Program-made: the position numbers and the translations under genes | Assembly: GCF_030813715.1 (NCBI RefSeq) | Contig: NZ_JAUSUZ010000001.1 | Coordinates: 7,856,501 to 7,920,500, forward strand | Reading direction: 5' to 3' | DNA from: Catenuloplanes indicus | Lineage (GTDB): Bacteria > Actinomycetota > Actinomycetes > Mycobacteriales > Micromonosporaceae | DNA length: 64,000 nt | Shown here: positions 35,650-44,006 of the stretch, in pieces | Numbering within the stretch: position 1 is the first letter of the stretch | How the letters are laid out: each line of letters begins with the position of its first letter | The notes under the pieces: generated by a model | Told to the model about the DNA's origin: nothing | The model's database searches: none | The model's input: only the letters and a program-made list of their open reading frames with translations

Positions 35650-35910
35650 CTACAGCGTCGCGGTGTAGGTCTGCGCCTGTTCCACCGCGGCGAGCGTGGC
35701 GGTGTAGCAGTTCTCCAGGTCCACCGTGGCCTGCTGGAGCGACGCGTACGCCGCCTGCGTGGCCTGATGGCCGGAGCCGTCCCATGCCGTCGCCAGACTC
35801 ATCTGCGCCTCCGAGAGCTTCTCGTTGGCCGCGCTGATCGCCACCTGGGACTCGGTCACCTGCTGGATCGCGGCTTCGATAGCGGCGCGAACCTCAGCGA
35901 CACTGGCCAC
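35650..35910 (-). CDS. WXG100-like small helical protein
   Basis: This is an 86-residue protein predicted to be two helices joined by a W43-D44-G45 turn, the hallmark of ESAT-6/WXG100 proteins, at the right central position and length. The GTG start at 35910 follows GAGGGG by about six bases. The classical C-terminal export signal YxxxD/E is not found after the second helix, so secretion is uncertain; it may instead be a regulator or structural part of the ATPase complex. It heads the minus-strand block whose third gene is an EccC-like ATPase. Confidence 0.65.
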   Translation of the reverse strand: MASVAEVRAAIEAAIQQVTESQVAISAANEKLSEAQMSLATAWDGSGHQATQAAYASLQQATVDLENCYTATLAAVEQAQTYTATL

Positions 35911-35920
35911 CTCAACCCCT

Positions 35921-35939
35921 CTCCCCGCCGTGCGGGGAG
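35921..35939 (-). promoter_or_regulatory. Leader hairpin before WXG100-like gene
   Basis: CTCCCCGC (35921-35928) pairs with GCGGGGAG (35932-35939), leaving the ribosome site and GTG start just downstream on the minus strand. The 224 bases up to the NYN gene hold no other feature that I can recognise except the presumed promoter of the block. Confidence 0.4.
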
Positions 35940-36134
35940 ATCCTAACGGAGACCGAGATCGTCCGTGGAGCGCCCCAAGCGGTCTCGTAGGGTATTCACC
36001 CCGGATTGCCCGGCTTTGGGCCTGCGCGACTCTGCGTGTGGCAACCGTAACCAGCGGTGTCCGGATTTGCTACTTGAAACACGGTGAATAGTTGCTCATG
36101 CCAAATCAGTCATCGGCGTCTCAGCTTTGCGGCC

Positions 36135-36497
36135 TCATCGCACCGTGCGCGGGCCGAGCACGTCCGCGCCGAGCGCGGTGACGCGCTCCCGCAGACCGCG
36201 ATCCGCGGTGACCACCACGACGGCCGGGTCGGTCGCGTCACGCACCAGCTCGACGATGGTGTCGTCGCCGGAGCCGGGCGCGTCCACCACGGACACCCCG
36301 GGCGCGGCGCCGATGCCGGTCGCGCGGCCCTCGACGACCAGCACCACGTCCAGCGGTGGCGGCAGGCCGGGCAGGCCGGCCGCGGCGAGCGGGCGCAGCC
36401 GCTCGCGCAGGCGTACGGCGGCACCGGCGCGGTCCTTCCACCACCCGTCCGGAACCGAGCCGACCACGTTCGCACCGTCGACCACCAGCAAGGTCAT
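36135..36497 (-). CDS. NYN-domain (YacP-like) putative ribonuclease
   Basis: This 120-residue NYN/PIN-like domain protein starts with VVDGANVVGSVPDGWWKDRA (acidic D8 and N11) and includes PGSGDDTIVEL near residue 75 and VVVTADRGLRERVTALGADVLG near 95, giving the conserved acidic set of metal-dependent nucleases. YacP-type proteins are thought to process structured or ribosomal RNA. The ATG at 36497 is the natural start; the frame stays open far upstream only because it runs antisense-in-register with the LysR gene. It is 23 bases downstream of that LysR gene on the same strand. Confidence 0.8.
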   Translation of the reverse strand: MTLLVVDGANVVGSVPDGWWKDRAGAAVRLRERLRPLAAAGLPGLPPPLDVVLVVEGRATGIGAAPGVSVVDAPGSGDDTIVELVRDATDPAVVVVTADRGLRERVTALGADVLGPRTVR

Positions 36498-36520
36498 GCG
36501 ACCCAGGCTAAGCGCTCCGG

Positions 36521-37525
36521 TCAGGAGGCGATGGCAGGCTGGCGCTCGTCGGCGTGTACCGGGGCGGGGCTCTGCACGCCGAGGCGCGGCTTGTCGGCCA
36601 CCCAGTCGAGGTAGCGGGTGTTGCGGGCGACCGAGTCCAGGTAGGACTCGGTGGCCAGCTCGACCACCCGGTGCGCGAACCCGGCCGCGCCGCTCTCCGG
36701 GTGCCAGCCGACCAGGTGCCGCCAGCGCAGCGGCGTACCGGCCAGCGGCACCGTCACCAGGCCGGGCGGTGGGCGGAACGTGGGCTGGCAGATGCCGATC
36801 GCGGCGCCGGACTCGACCATGTCGATCGCGGCCCGCACGTCGATCTCGAACACCTGGCGCGGCGTGAACCCGGCCCGCGCGCACGCGGCCGCGAAACAGT
36901 CCGCGAAGCAGCCGTCGCCGGGCGCGGCCACCCAGTTGTCGTCCGCGAGTTCGCCCAGCGCGACCTCGTCGGCACCGGCGGCCTTGTGGCTCTCCGGCAG
37001 CATCACGCACACGCCGTCCACCGCGACCGCGGTCCAGGCCAGCCCGAACTCGGCGGACGGCGACGAGTCGCCGCACATGCCGAGCATCGCGAAGTCCAGC
37101 CGGCCGCCGGCCAGCTTCTCGTAGAGCTCGTCCCGCAGCCACGTGGAGTAGGTGGTGATCTGCGCCTGGGGCTGGTCCTCGGCGAGCCGGCGGAGCAGAC
37201 CGCCGACGATCGGCCCCATCGTCGAACCGATTCGATATCGGGTCAGCGCGCTGCCGTTGCCGGCCAGCCGCGCCGCCTCGTCCTGCAGGCCCTTCATCGC
37301 CGGCAGCAGCACCCGCGCGCGGGCCAGCACCAGCTCGCCGAGCGCGGTCGGCCGCGCGCCGCGCCGGTCCCGGTCGAACAGCGGGCCGCCGAGCGCGCGT
37401 TCGATGCGTTGCAGCTGCGCCGTCAGCGCGGGCTGGGCGAGCCCCAAGGTCGAGGCCGCCTTTGTGACACTCCCCGTTTCCGCAATCGTGCAGACCACCT
37501 TGAGATGCCGCAGCTCCAGGTTCAT
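36521..37525 (-). CDS. LysR-family transcription regulator
   Basis: This 334-residue regulator has an N-terminal LysR helix-turn-helix (GSVTKAASTLGLAQPALTAQLQRIERALG, residues 18-46) and a periplasmic-binding-like effector domain starting near residue 95 (YRIGSTMGPIVGGLL). The co-inducer is unknown. The ATG at 37525 (MNLELRHLKVV) is the family-typical start. LysR proteins often control a divergent gene; here the divergent 490 bases contain no clear conventional gene, only a doubtful small open frame and one copy of an interspersed repeat. Confidence 0.9.
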   Translation of the reverse strand: MNLELRHLKVVCTIAETGSVTKAASTLGLAQPALTAQLQRIERALGGPLFDRDRRGARPTALGELVLARARVLLPAMKGLQDEAARLAGNGSALTRYRIGSTMGPIVGGLLRRLAEDQPQAQITTYSTWLRDELYEKLAGGRLDFAMLGMCGDSSPSAEFGLAWTAVAVDGVCVMLPESHKAAGADEVALGELADDNWVAAPGDGCFADCFAAACARAGFTPRQVFEIDVRAAIDMVESGAAIGICQPTFRPPPGLVTVPLAGTPLRWRHLVGWHPESGAAGFAHRVVELATESYLDSVARNTRYLDWVADKPRLGVQSPAPVHADERQPAIAS

Positions 37526-37959
37526 AGCGTGACGGTAGGACGAGCGGGGGAGTAAGCGAAAGAGTTTCAGGCGGGGAAGTATGACCGAAAATACGAACCA
37601 TGTGTCGTCGGGACCGACCGGGCTGTGCGCCACCGCGATGTGCTGCGGCAATCCGGCGGTACCGCGCGGCCCACGCCCGGCGGCCGGCGCAGAACAAGGG
37701 AAACCCCGCTTCCGTCTGATGATCTCCATGAGCGCCTGGAGCTGGGGCTATGTTTCCGGGAGATCACCCGATCAGGGACTTGCGACGTTGCCATTCCCAT
37801 CGAGTTGGATCGTTGCCGCAACAACCTTCGGTCGGCGATGGTGATCGGTTGATTTTTATCGCGAATGCAATTCGAGCGTGTCAATACCTGTAACATTCAT
37901 GTGCGCTCCGGGGTTTTTCCCGGCCACACGGACGCCGGCAGGAAGGAGCGCCAGCGACG
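37526..37959. other. Gene-poor stretch with a doubtful small open frame
   Basis: About 430 bases upstream of the LysR gene are relatively AT-rich and carry no confident gene. An 87-codon frame at 37581-37844 (+) begins MTENTNHVSSGPTGLCATAM and contains CCGNP; its first 35 codons show a G/C-rich third position, the rest do not. A possible promoter-like AT-rich patch lies at 37845-37915. I leave the frame uncalled as a gene. Confidence 0.3.
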
Positions 37960-38009
37960 ACCGGTGCCCGCGGGAGCATGCGGACCCCGGCCGCGCCGGA
38001 AGCGGGAAA
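37960..38009. repeat. Interspersed ~50-base repeat, copy B
   Basis: This is the second copy of the element at 21474-21522, in the same orientation relative to the window, lying just after the 3' end of the hemerythrin gene. Both copies end in a GGGAAA motif. The contexts differ (a divergent promoter versus a gene 3' end), which argues against a gene-specific regulator. Confidence 0.6.
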
Positions 38010-38018
38010 TGAAGATCT

Positions 38019-38642
38019 TCAAAGGTCTTTCGGGTACGTCGGGCGCCGCGTGACCGCGTCCAGGACCTTGTCGACCACCGCGACCGCCGGGTCGACGACC
38101 TTGTTCCACGGCGGCGTGGCCGGGGTGCCGGGGTGCGGGCGGGTCGGCGCGGCCTCCTCCGCGACCTCGATGCGGTTGCCGAGCCGGATCAGGTCGGCCT
38201 CGCTGGCCGCGTCCGCGAGTTCGGGCAGCAGCCGGCCGTCCGCGACCTCTGCGTGCCGGGCGAGCTTGCCGCAGATGTCACCGGCGAGCCGGTCGAACTC
38301 CGGGTCGGCCGGCTTGGTGGACGAGAGTGTGCGCAGCGTGAGCAGGATCTCCCGGTCCTCGGCGATCTCCCGCTCGGCCAGCGTCCGGCCGTCCTCCAGC
38401 GTGCCCGCGACCGCGGGGTAGAGGTACTGCTCCTCCGCGGAGAGGTGCCGGGTGAGCGTGGCGATGACGACCTCGGCCACCCGGGTGCGCTCCTCGTCGG
38501 GCGTGGCCGGGTCGGTCAGCCGGCCGCACAGCTCGGCGATGCGCCGATGCTCGCCGGTGAGCACGGTGACGATCTCCTCGCCGGCCGGCTTCCAGGTCTC
38601 GTCGCCGGGCACGTCGGGGAGCGGGGGGAGTGGGAGTGTCAC
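38019..38642 (-). CDS. Hemerythrin HHE-domain protein
   Basis: This 207-residue protein has a four-helix HHE domain that would bind a di-iron site: LTGEHRRIAELCGRL (His), RHLSAEEQYLYPAV (His and Glu pair), REILLTLRTL, and KLARHAEVADGRLLPEL. Such proteins sense or bind O2, NO or iron. The start is the GTG at 38642 with GAGGAGG four to five bases upstream; longer in-frame extensions run antisense through the peptidase gene. A Pro-rich C-terminal tail of about 40 residues has no predicted function. The 97 bases to the divergent M20 gene form a shared promoter region. Confidence 0.8.
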   Translation of the reverse strand: MTLPLPPLPDVPGDETWKPAGEEIVTVLTGEHRRIAELCGRLTDPATPDEERTRVAEVVIATLTRHLSAEEQYLYPAVAGTLEDGRTLAEREIAEDREILLTLRTLSSTKPADPEFDRLAGDICGKLARHAEVADGRLLPELADAASEADLIRLGNRIEVAEEAAPTRPHPGTPATPPWNKVVDPAVAVVDKVLDAVTRRPTYPKDL

Positions 38643-38739
38643 GGGTCCTCCTCGAGGGGCGACGGATGCGGACGCGTGATTCCCGCCGCGGTCAACCGGC
38701 AAACTCCGGCCCGGTACGGCGGGATGGTAAGAAAGGCGG

Positions 38740-40041
38740 ATGAGCGAAGCGGCCGAGGTTGTCGGCATCTGCCGGGACCTGCTGAGGATCGACACCAGCA
38801 ACACGGGTGACCCGGAGACCAGCAAGGGCGAACGCGCGGCCGCGGAGTACGTGGCGGAGAAGCTGACCGCGGCCGGCATCGAGCCGGTCGTGCACGAGAC
38901 GCTGCCCGGCCGCACCTCGCTGGTCGCGCGCATCCCCGGTGCCGACGCCGCGCGCGGCGGCCTTTTGGTGCACGGCCACCTGGACGTGGTGCCGGCCGAC
39001 GCGAGCGAGTGGACCGTGGACCCGTTCGCCGGCGAGATCCGGGACGGCTACCTGTGGGGCCGCGGCGCGGTCGACATGAAGGACTTCGACGCCATGGTGC
39101 TGGCCGTGGTCGGGCAGTGGCACCGCGAGGGTTACGTGCCGCCGCGCGACATCGTGCTCGCGTTCACCGCGGACGAGGAGGCCGGCGGCAGGTACGGCGC
39201 GAAGGCGCTGGTCGACGAGCGAGCCGATCTGTTCGAGGGCGTCACCGAGGCGATCGGCGAGGTCGGCGGCTACTCGTTCACGGTCAACGACGACCTGCGG
39301 CTCTACCTGATCGAGACCGCGCAGAAGGGCATGGACTGGCTGCGCCTGCACGCCAGGGGCCGCCCCGGGCACGGCTCGATGGTGCACGACGACAACGCGG
39401 TGACCGCGCTGGCCGAGGCGGTCGCCCGCATCGGCAACCACAAGTTCCCGCTGACCGTGACTCCCACCGTGCGCACGTTCCTGGAGCAGACCACCGAGCT
39501 GCTCGGCATCGAGCTGGACCTGGACGACCCGGAGAAGGCGATCGCGAAGCTCGGCCCGATCGCGAACATCATCGGTGCCACGGTGCGCAACACCGCGAAC
39601 CCGACCCGGCTGGACGCAGGCTACAAGGACAACGTGATCCCCGGCCGGGCGTCCGCGACCATCGACTGCCGCACGCTGCCGGGCCAGCACGAGCTCTTCT
39701 ACGAGCAGCTGCGCGAGCTGATCGGGCCGGACATCGAGATCGACTCCCGGGACCCGCAGCCGGCGCTGGAGACGTCGTTCGACGGCGCGATCGTGGACGC
39801 GATGGCAGCCGCGCTGAAGGCGGAGGACCCGGGCGCGCGGGCGGTGCCGTACATGCTCTCCGCGGGCACCGACGCCAAGCACTTCAACCGGCTCGGCATC
39901 CGCTGCTTCGGCTTCGCGCCGCTCAGGCTGCCGGCCGACCTGAACTTCTCCGCGCTGTTCCACGGCATCGACGAGCGCGTCCCGGTGGAGGGTCTAGAGT
40001 TCGGCACGCGAGTGCTGGACCGATTCCTGCGCGGTTGCTGA
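38740..40041 (+). CDS. M20-family metallopeptidase
   Basis: This 433-residue dinuclear zinc amidohydrolase/peptidase of the M20 family (dipeptidase, succinyl-diaminopimelate desuccinylase, carboxypeptidase group) has metal and catalytic residues H78 and D82? (HGHLD at 78-82: H78, H80, D82), D112 in GAVDMKD, and E146/E147 in TADEEAGG. An extended C-terminal lid domain is included, and a late His is in ALFHGIDERVP. It is cytoplasmic, with no signal. In actinobacteria this gene commonly sits beside a DUF5703 gene, as here. The exact substrate is not determinable. Confidence 0.85.
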   Translation: MSEAAEVVGICRDLLRIDTSNTGDPETSKGERAAAEYVAEKLTAAGIEPVVHETLPGRTSLVARIPGADAARGGLLVHGHLDVVPADASEWTVDPFAGEIRDGYLWGRGAVDMKDFDAMVLAVVGQWHREGYVPPRDIVLAFTADEEAGGRYGAKALVDERADLFEGVTEAIGEVGGYSFTVNDDLRLYLIETAQKGMDWLRLHARGRPGHGSMVHDDNAVTALAEAVARIGNHKFPLTVTPTVRTFLEQTTELLGIELDLDDPEKAIAKLGPIANIIGATVRNTANPTRLDAGYKDNVIPGRASATIDCRTLPGQHELFYEQLRELIGPDIEIDSRDPQPALETSFDGAIVDAMAAALKAEDPGARAVPYMLSAGTDAKHFNRLGIRCFGFAPLRLPADLNFSALFHGIDERVPVEGLEFGTRVLDRFLRGC

Positions 40042-40069
40042 GTACACCCCTAGATCTGAGGAAATTTCC

Positions 40070-40726
40070 ATGACTGATGTGCAATCGACCGACCTCGACG
40101 CCGCGCTGGAGCGGGTGTTCGAGGCGGCGCGGGCCCACCTCGCGGCGGTCCGGGCCAGCGGTGGCGCGGTCGAGGACGACAACGTCGGCAAGGCGTACGT
40201 CGCGCTGAACAACGCCTCGTTCGAGTACGACGAGCTGCTGCTCGACGCGTTCAACGAGGTCACGCCGTGGGACGTGAAGCCGATCGACGAGGACGAGGCC
40301 GCGCACGACCACGACCACGACCACGAGGCGCCGTCCGACCCGTACCCGCACGCGATCGCCGTCCGCCAGCGCCGCGACTACCGGGTGCCGAGCGTCGCCG
40401 CGCTCATCCGGGTCGCCGAGTCCGCCCGCCGCGCCGCTGCCGGCCCGGACGCGGACGACGCCGACCTGGGCGAGCCGATCACTTCGGTCGGCGAGGCCGT
40501 GCTGGAGCTGCTGCAGAGCGGCGACGGCTCGCTCGGCGAACTGGACATCCCCGAGCTGGAGCCGCTCGACGGCCTGGTCACCGTGACCGAGGTCGCCGCG
40601 CCGCTGGACCTCGACGCGTTCGAGGAGGAGGACGGCGACGGCCCGTTCGCCCCCGGCCCGGAGGACCGCCTGCTCGGCCGGCTCGACGAGCACCCGTTCC
40701 TCGAGCTGCCGGACGAGGACCGCTAG
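40070..40726 (+). CDS. Hypothetical acidic protein with His-Asp repeat
   Basis: This 218-residue, strongly acidic protein is of unrecognised family. The first 70 residues are helical. A HDHDHDHE run at residues ~79-86 could bind metal ions; the central RRDYRVPSVAALIRVAESARRAAA segment is probably helical; the C-terminal third is acidic with FEEEDGDGPFAPGPED. The gene begins 28 bases after the M20 peptidase stop and is likely co-transcribed. The ATG at 40070 lies within a good context (GAGGAAATTTCC). It overlaps the 3' end of the convergent DUF5703 gene by four bases. Confidence 0.6.
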   Translation: MTDVQSTDLDAALERVFEAARAHLAAVRASGGAVEDDNVGKAYVALNNASFEYDELLLDAFNEVTPWDVKPIDEDEAAHDHDHDHEAPSDPYPHAIAVRQRRDYRVPSVAALIRVAESARRAAAGPDADDADLGEPITSVGEAVLELLQSGDGSLGELDIPELEPLDGLVTVTEVAAPLDLDAFEEEDGDGPFAPGPEDRLLGRLDEHPFLELPDEDR

Positions 40727-40914
40727 ATCGACAGGCCCGGTTGCGGTTGCTCCCGAACCCGGCGGCGCAGCATGATCTGCCGCGTCCCGTCCCGGAACAG
40801 CCGCACCCGGGCCAGCTCCCAGCCCGAGAACTCGGCCTGGATCGCCAGCTGCGCCGTGGCGGTCATCCGATCGACATTCGCTGGCAACCGCAACGGCGCG
40901 TATTCGTAGTCCAT
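40723..40914 (-). CDS. DUF5703 family small protein
   Basis: This is a 63-residue protein, MDYEYAPLRLPANVDRMTAT through to RQIMLRRRVREQ. The YEYxPLRLP opening, the central QAEFSGWELARVRLFRDGTR and the Arg-rich end match the small actinobacterial DUF5703 family, function unknown. It is usually found near the M20 peptidase and the aldo/keto reductase, as seen here. Confidence 0.75.
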   Translation of the reverse strand: MDYEYAPLRLPANVDRMTATAQLAIQAEFSGWELARVRLFRDGTRQIMLRRRVREQPQPGLSI

Positions 40915-40978
40915 GGCGACCAGGATGCTCCTCGGCGCGACCCGCCGACAAGCTCTTCCGGTGCGCGTCCGATCCGGG

Positions 40979-41950
40979 CTAGTCGTCCCGCTCCGGGTAG
41001 GCGTACCCGATGGCGGACACGTCGTCCAGCGCCAGCGTTATCTCCGCGGGCAGTTCCAGGTACTCCGCCTGGAGCGCCCCGAGCAGCTGGCCGACGGTCC
41101 GCGCGCCCAGGATCGGGGCGACCACGCCGGGCTGGTCGCGGATCCAGGCCAGCGCGACCTCCAGCGGTGAGACGCCGAGTCCACCGGCCGCGGTGACCAC
41201 CGCCTCGACGATGCTGGAGCTGCGCGGGTCGAGGTAGCTCTCCACGAACGCGGCGAAGTGCGGCGAGACCGCGCGGGAGTCGGCGGGCCGGCCGTTGCGG
41301 TACTTCCCGGTCAGCACGCCGCGGCCGAGCGGGGACCAGGGCAGCAGGCCGAGGCCGAGCGCCTCGCAGGCGGGCAGCACCTCGCGTTCGACGCCGCGTT
41401 CCAGCAGCGAGTACTCCATCTGGGTGGCGACCACGGGCGCGCGGCCGGGGTAGGCGGCCTGCCAGACGGCGGCGCGGGCGGTCTGCCAGCCGGAGTAGTT
41501 GGACAGGCCGACGTACCGCACCCGGCCGCTGGTCACGGCGTGGTCGAGCGCGGACATGGTCTCCTCGAGCGGCGTGGCGGGGTCGTAGCCGTGCACCTGG
41601 AACAGGTCGACGTAGTCCGTGCCGAGCCGGCGCAGCGATGCGTCCAGGCTGCGCAGCAGGTGGCCGCGGGAGCAGTCGCGGCGGCGGCCGTTGCCGGGGC
41701 GTACGCCGGCCTTGGTGGCGATGAGCAGGTCCTCGCGCGGGACCAGGCCGCCCAGCAGAGAGCCGATCACCGCCTCGGCGTCGCCGTCACCGTAGACGTC
41801 CGCGGTGTCGACCAGGTTGCCGCCCGCGTCCAGGTAACTCTTCAGCTGTGCGGCCGCGTCGTCGGCGTCGGTGTCCCGGCCCCACGTCATGGTGCCGAGC
41901 GCGAGCCGCGAAACCGCCAGCCCGCTTCGGCCGAGCGGTCGCTGTTGCAT
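40979..41950 (-). CDS. Aldo/keto reductase
   Basis: This 323-residue NADPH-dependent aldo/keto reductase reduces aldehydes or ketones. The TIM-barrel signatures are LVDTADVYGDG (catalytic Asp and Tyr near residues 44-50), IATKAG (catalytic Lys), VDLFQVHGYDP, and the C-terminal NADPH-binding region around ILGARTVGQL. The family-typical YVGLSNYSGWQ is present. It is divergently arranged with an F420-type oxidoreductase; the 96-base gap contains a GTGCCG/CGGCAC inverted repeat (41972-41998). Confidence 0.85.
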   Translation of the reverse strand: MQQRPLGRSGLAVSRLALGTMTWGRDTDADDAAAQLKSYLDAGGNLVDTADVYGDGDAEAVIGSLLGGLVPREDLLIATKAGVRPGNGRRRDCSRGHLLRSLDASLRRLGTDYVDLFQVHGYDPATPLEETMSALDHAVTSGRVRYVGLSNYSGWQTARAAVWQAAYPGRAPVVATQMEYSLLERGVEREVLPACEALGLGLLPWSPLGRGVLTGKYRNGRPADSRAVSPHFAAFVESYLDPRSSSIVEAVVTAAGGLGVSPLEVALAWIRDQPGVVAPILGARTVGQLLGALQAEYLELPAEITLALDDVSAIGYAYPERDD

Positions 41951-42046
41951 GGGTGAACCTTATTAAGAACTGTGCCGTACGGATATCCTCGTCGGCACTC
42001 TGACGTTACTCGTGGGTATTAAAATCGGTTAAAGGGGTTGAACGCG

Positions 42047-43096
42047 GTGAAACTCGGACTCAGCCTGAGCTACCAGTCGCGGTGGAGCACGCCCGCGGAC
42101 CACCTCGCGCTCGCGCAGGAGGCGGATCGGCTCGGCTATTCCGTCGTCTGGGTGGCCGAGGCGTACGGCTCCGACTCGGTCAGCATGCTCGCCTGGATCG
42201 CCGGTCAGACGTCCCGGATCGACGTCGGCTCCGCGGTCATGCAGATCCCGGCGCGCACACCGGCCGCGACCGCGATGACCGCGGCCACGATCGACACGTT
42301 CTCCGGCGGCCGGTTCCGGCTCGGGCTCGGCGTGTCCGGCCCGCAGGTCTCCGAGGGCTGGCACGGCGTGCGCTTCGACAAGCCGCTCGGCCGCACCCGC
42401 GAGTACGTCGACATCGTGCGCCGCGCGCTGCGCCGCGACGTCCTCGCGTACGACGGTGAGCACTACACACTGCCGCTGCCGGACGGTCCCGGCAAGGCGC
42501 TCAAGCTCGGCTTCCGGCCGCTGCGCGCGGACATCCCGATCTACCTGGCCGCGGTCGGCCCGAAGAACCTGGAGCTGGCCGGCGAGGTCACCGACGGCTG
42601 GCTGGGCATCTTCGTCGCGCCGGACCAGATCGAGGGTCAGCTCGCGTCGATCGCGGCCGGCCGTACCCGCGCTGGTCTTGATCTCAAGGGTTTCGACGTG
42701 GTCGCGTCCGTGCCGACCGTGCTCGGTGACGACGTGGCGACCTGCGCCGACGTGATCCGCCCGCACGCCGCGCTCTACGTGGGCGGCATGGGCAGCCGGA
42801 AGCAGAACTTCTACAACGGCATCGCGGTCCGGATGGGCTTCGCCGCCGAGGCCGCCGAGGTGCAGGACCTCTACCTCACCGGACGGCAACGGGACGCGGC
42901 CGCCGCGGTCCCGCAGGACTTCATCGACCGCACGTCGCTGATCGGCCCGAAGGACCGGATCAAGGACCACGTCCAGCGGTACGCCGAGAGCGGCGTGACC
43001 ACGCTGTCGCTGCACCTGTTCGCGACGGACCGGGAGTCCTCGATCGCCACGCTGCGCGCGGTCGCGGAGGCCTACGAGGCGGCGGGCGTCGCATAG
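42047..43096 (+). CDS. LLM-class F420-dependent oxidoreductase
   Basis: This 349-residue protein has a luciferase-like TIM barrel. Its features (KLGLSLSYQ start, SVVWVAEAYGSDSVSML, RIDVGSAVMQIPARTPA, FRLGLGVSGPQVSEGWHG) match the LLM group whose actinobacterial members use coenzyme F420 rather than FMN. The physiological substrate is unknown. The start is GTG 42047, with AAAGGGG nine bases upstream; the in-frame TTG at 42038 would leave no spacing. The mature length is standard for the family. Confidence 0.85.
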   Translation: MKLGLSLSYQSRWSTPADHLALAQEADRLGYSVVWVAEAYGSDSVSMLAWIAGQTSRIDVGSAVMQIPARTPAATAMTAATIDTFSGGRFRLGLGVSGPQVSEGWHGVRFDKPLGRTREYVDIVRRALRRDVLAYDGEHYTLPLPDGPGKALKLGFRPLRADIPIYLAAVGPKNLELAGEVTDGWLGIFVAPDQIEGQLASIAAGRTRAGLDLKGFDVVASVPTVLGDDVATCADVIRPHAALYVGGMGSRKQNFYNGIAVRMGFAAEAAEVQDLYLTGRQRDAAAAVPQDFIDRTSLIGPKDRIKDHVQRYAESGVTTLSLHLFATDRESSIATLRAVAEAYEAAGVA

Positions 43097-43158
43097 CGGG
43101 ACGGCGAGACATCGGCCTGGACGGCACGGGCGGTACGGGCTGGGTAGTGTGAAGCGCT

Positions 43159-43875
43159 GTGGCTACCGTCCTTCTCCTCCGTCATGGGCGGACCACCGCC
43201 AACGCCTCCGGCGCGCTCGCCGGCCGTCAGCCCGTCGAGCTCGACGACGCCGGCCGCGCGCAGGCCGCCGCGGTCGGTGCCCGGCTGGCCGGGCTGCCAC
43301 TGGCCGCGGTGGTCTGCAGTCCGTTGCTGCGCTGCCGGCAGACGCTGTCGCTCGCGTTGCCGGACGCGCTGCCGCAGCTGGAGGACGGCATCGTCGAGTG
43401 CGACTACGGCTCGTGGGAGGGGCAGGAGCTGACGACGCTGGCCAAGGACCCGCTGTGGCCGGTGGTGCAGCAGCACCCGAGCGCGGCCGTGTTCCCCGGC
43501 GGTGAGGCGATGGCCGCGATGGCGTCCCGGGCCGTCGCCGCGATCCGCCGCTGGGACGAGAAGGTCACCGCGGAGCACGGCCCGGAGGCGGTCTGGCTGG
43601 CCTGCAGCCACGGCGACGTGATCAAGGCGATCGCGGCCGACGCGCTGGGCCTGCACCTGGACCAGTTCCAGCGGATCGTGGCCGACCCGGCCTCGGTGAC
43701 CGCGATCCGCTACACCGCGACCCGGCCGTTCGTGCTGCGCTCCAACGACACCGGTGGCGACCTGGCCTCGCTGGTCCCGCCGCCGGCCAAGAAGCACCGC
43801 GGCCGGCGGGCCACCGCACCGGCCGAGTCGGACGCGGCCGTGGGCGGCGGCGCGGGCGGCGGCCGGCTGCCGTAG
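43159..43875 (+). CDS. Histidine phosphatase family protein (MSMEG_4193 type)
   Basis: This 238-residue phosphoglycerate-mutase-like phosphatase has the phospho-accepting His in LLLRHGRTTANASG (residues 5-18), a conserved Arg in CRQTL, Glu in YGSWEGQEL, and the second His in ACSHGDVIKAIAAD. The family dephosphorylates small molecules or proteins. It starts at GTG 43159. This gene, DUF3090, SCO1664, and mshC occur in this order in many actinobacteria, so it is part of a conserved neighbourhood with mycothiol synthesis. Confidence 0.85.
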   Translation: MATVLLLRHGRTTANASGALAGRQPVELDDAGRAQAAAVGARLAGLPLAAVVCSPLLRCRQTLSLALPDALPQLEDGIVECDYGSWEGQELTTLAKDPLWPVVQQHPSAAVFPGGEAMAAMASRAVAAIRRWDEKVTAEHGPEAVWLACSHGDVIKAIAADALGLHLDQFQRIVADPASVTAIRYTATRPFVLRSNDTGGDLASLVPPPAKKHRGRRATAPAESDAAVGGGAGGGRLP

Positions 43876-44006
43876 GCGCACACCGGACCGGCACGTGATC
43901 ATGGCCACGAGTCTTGTCCCAAGTGCCCGGAATCCGCCGATCGGTTCGGTCTTCTTCGGCCCTGTGCGCTACGCGCGTGACCGTTCGGGCGGATAGGGTT
44001 CTCCGT

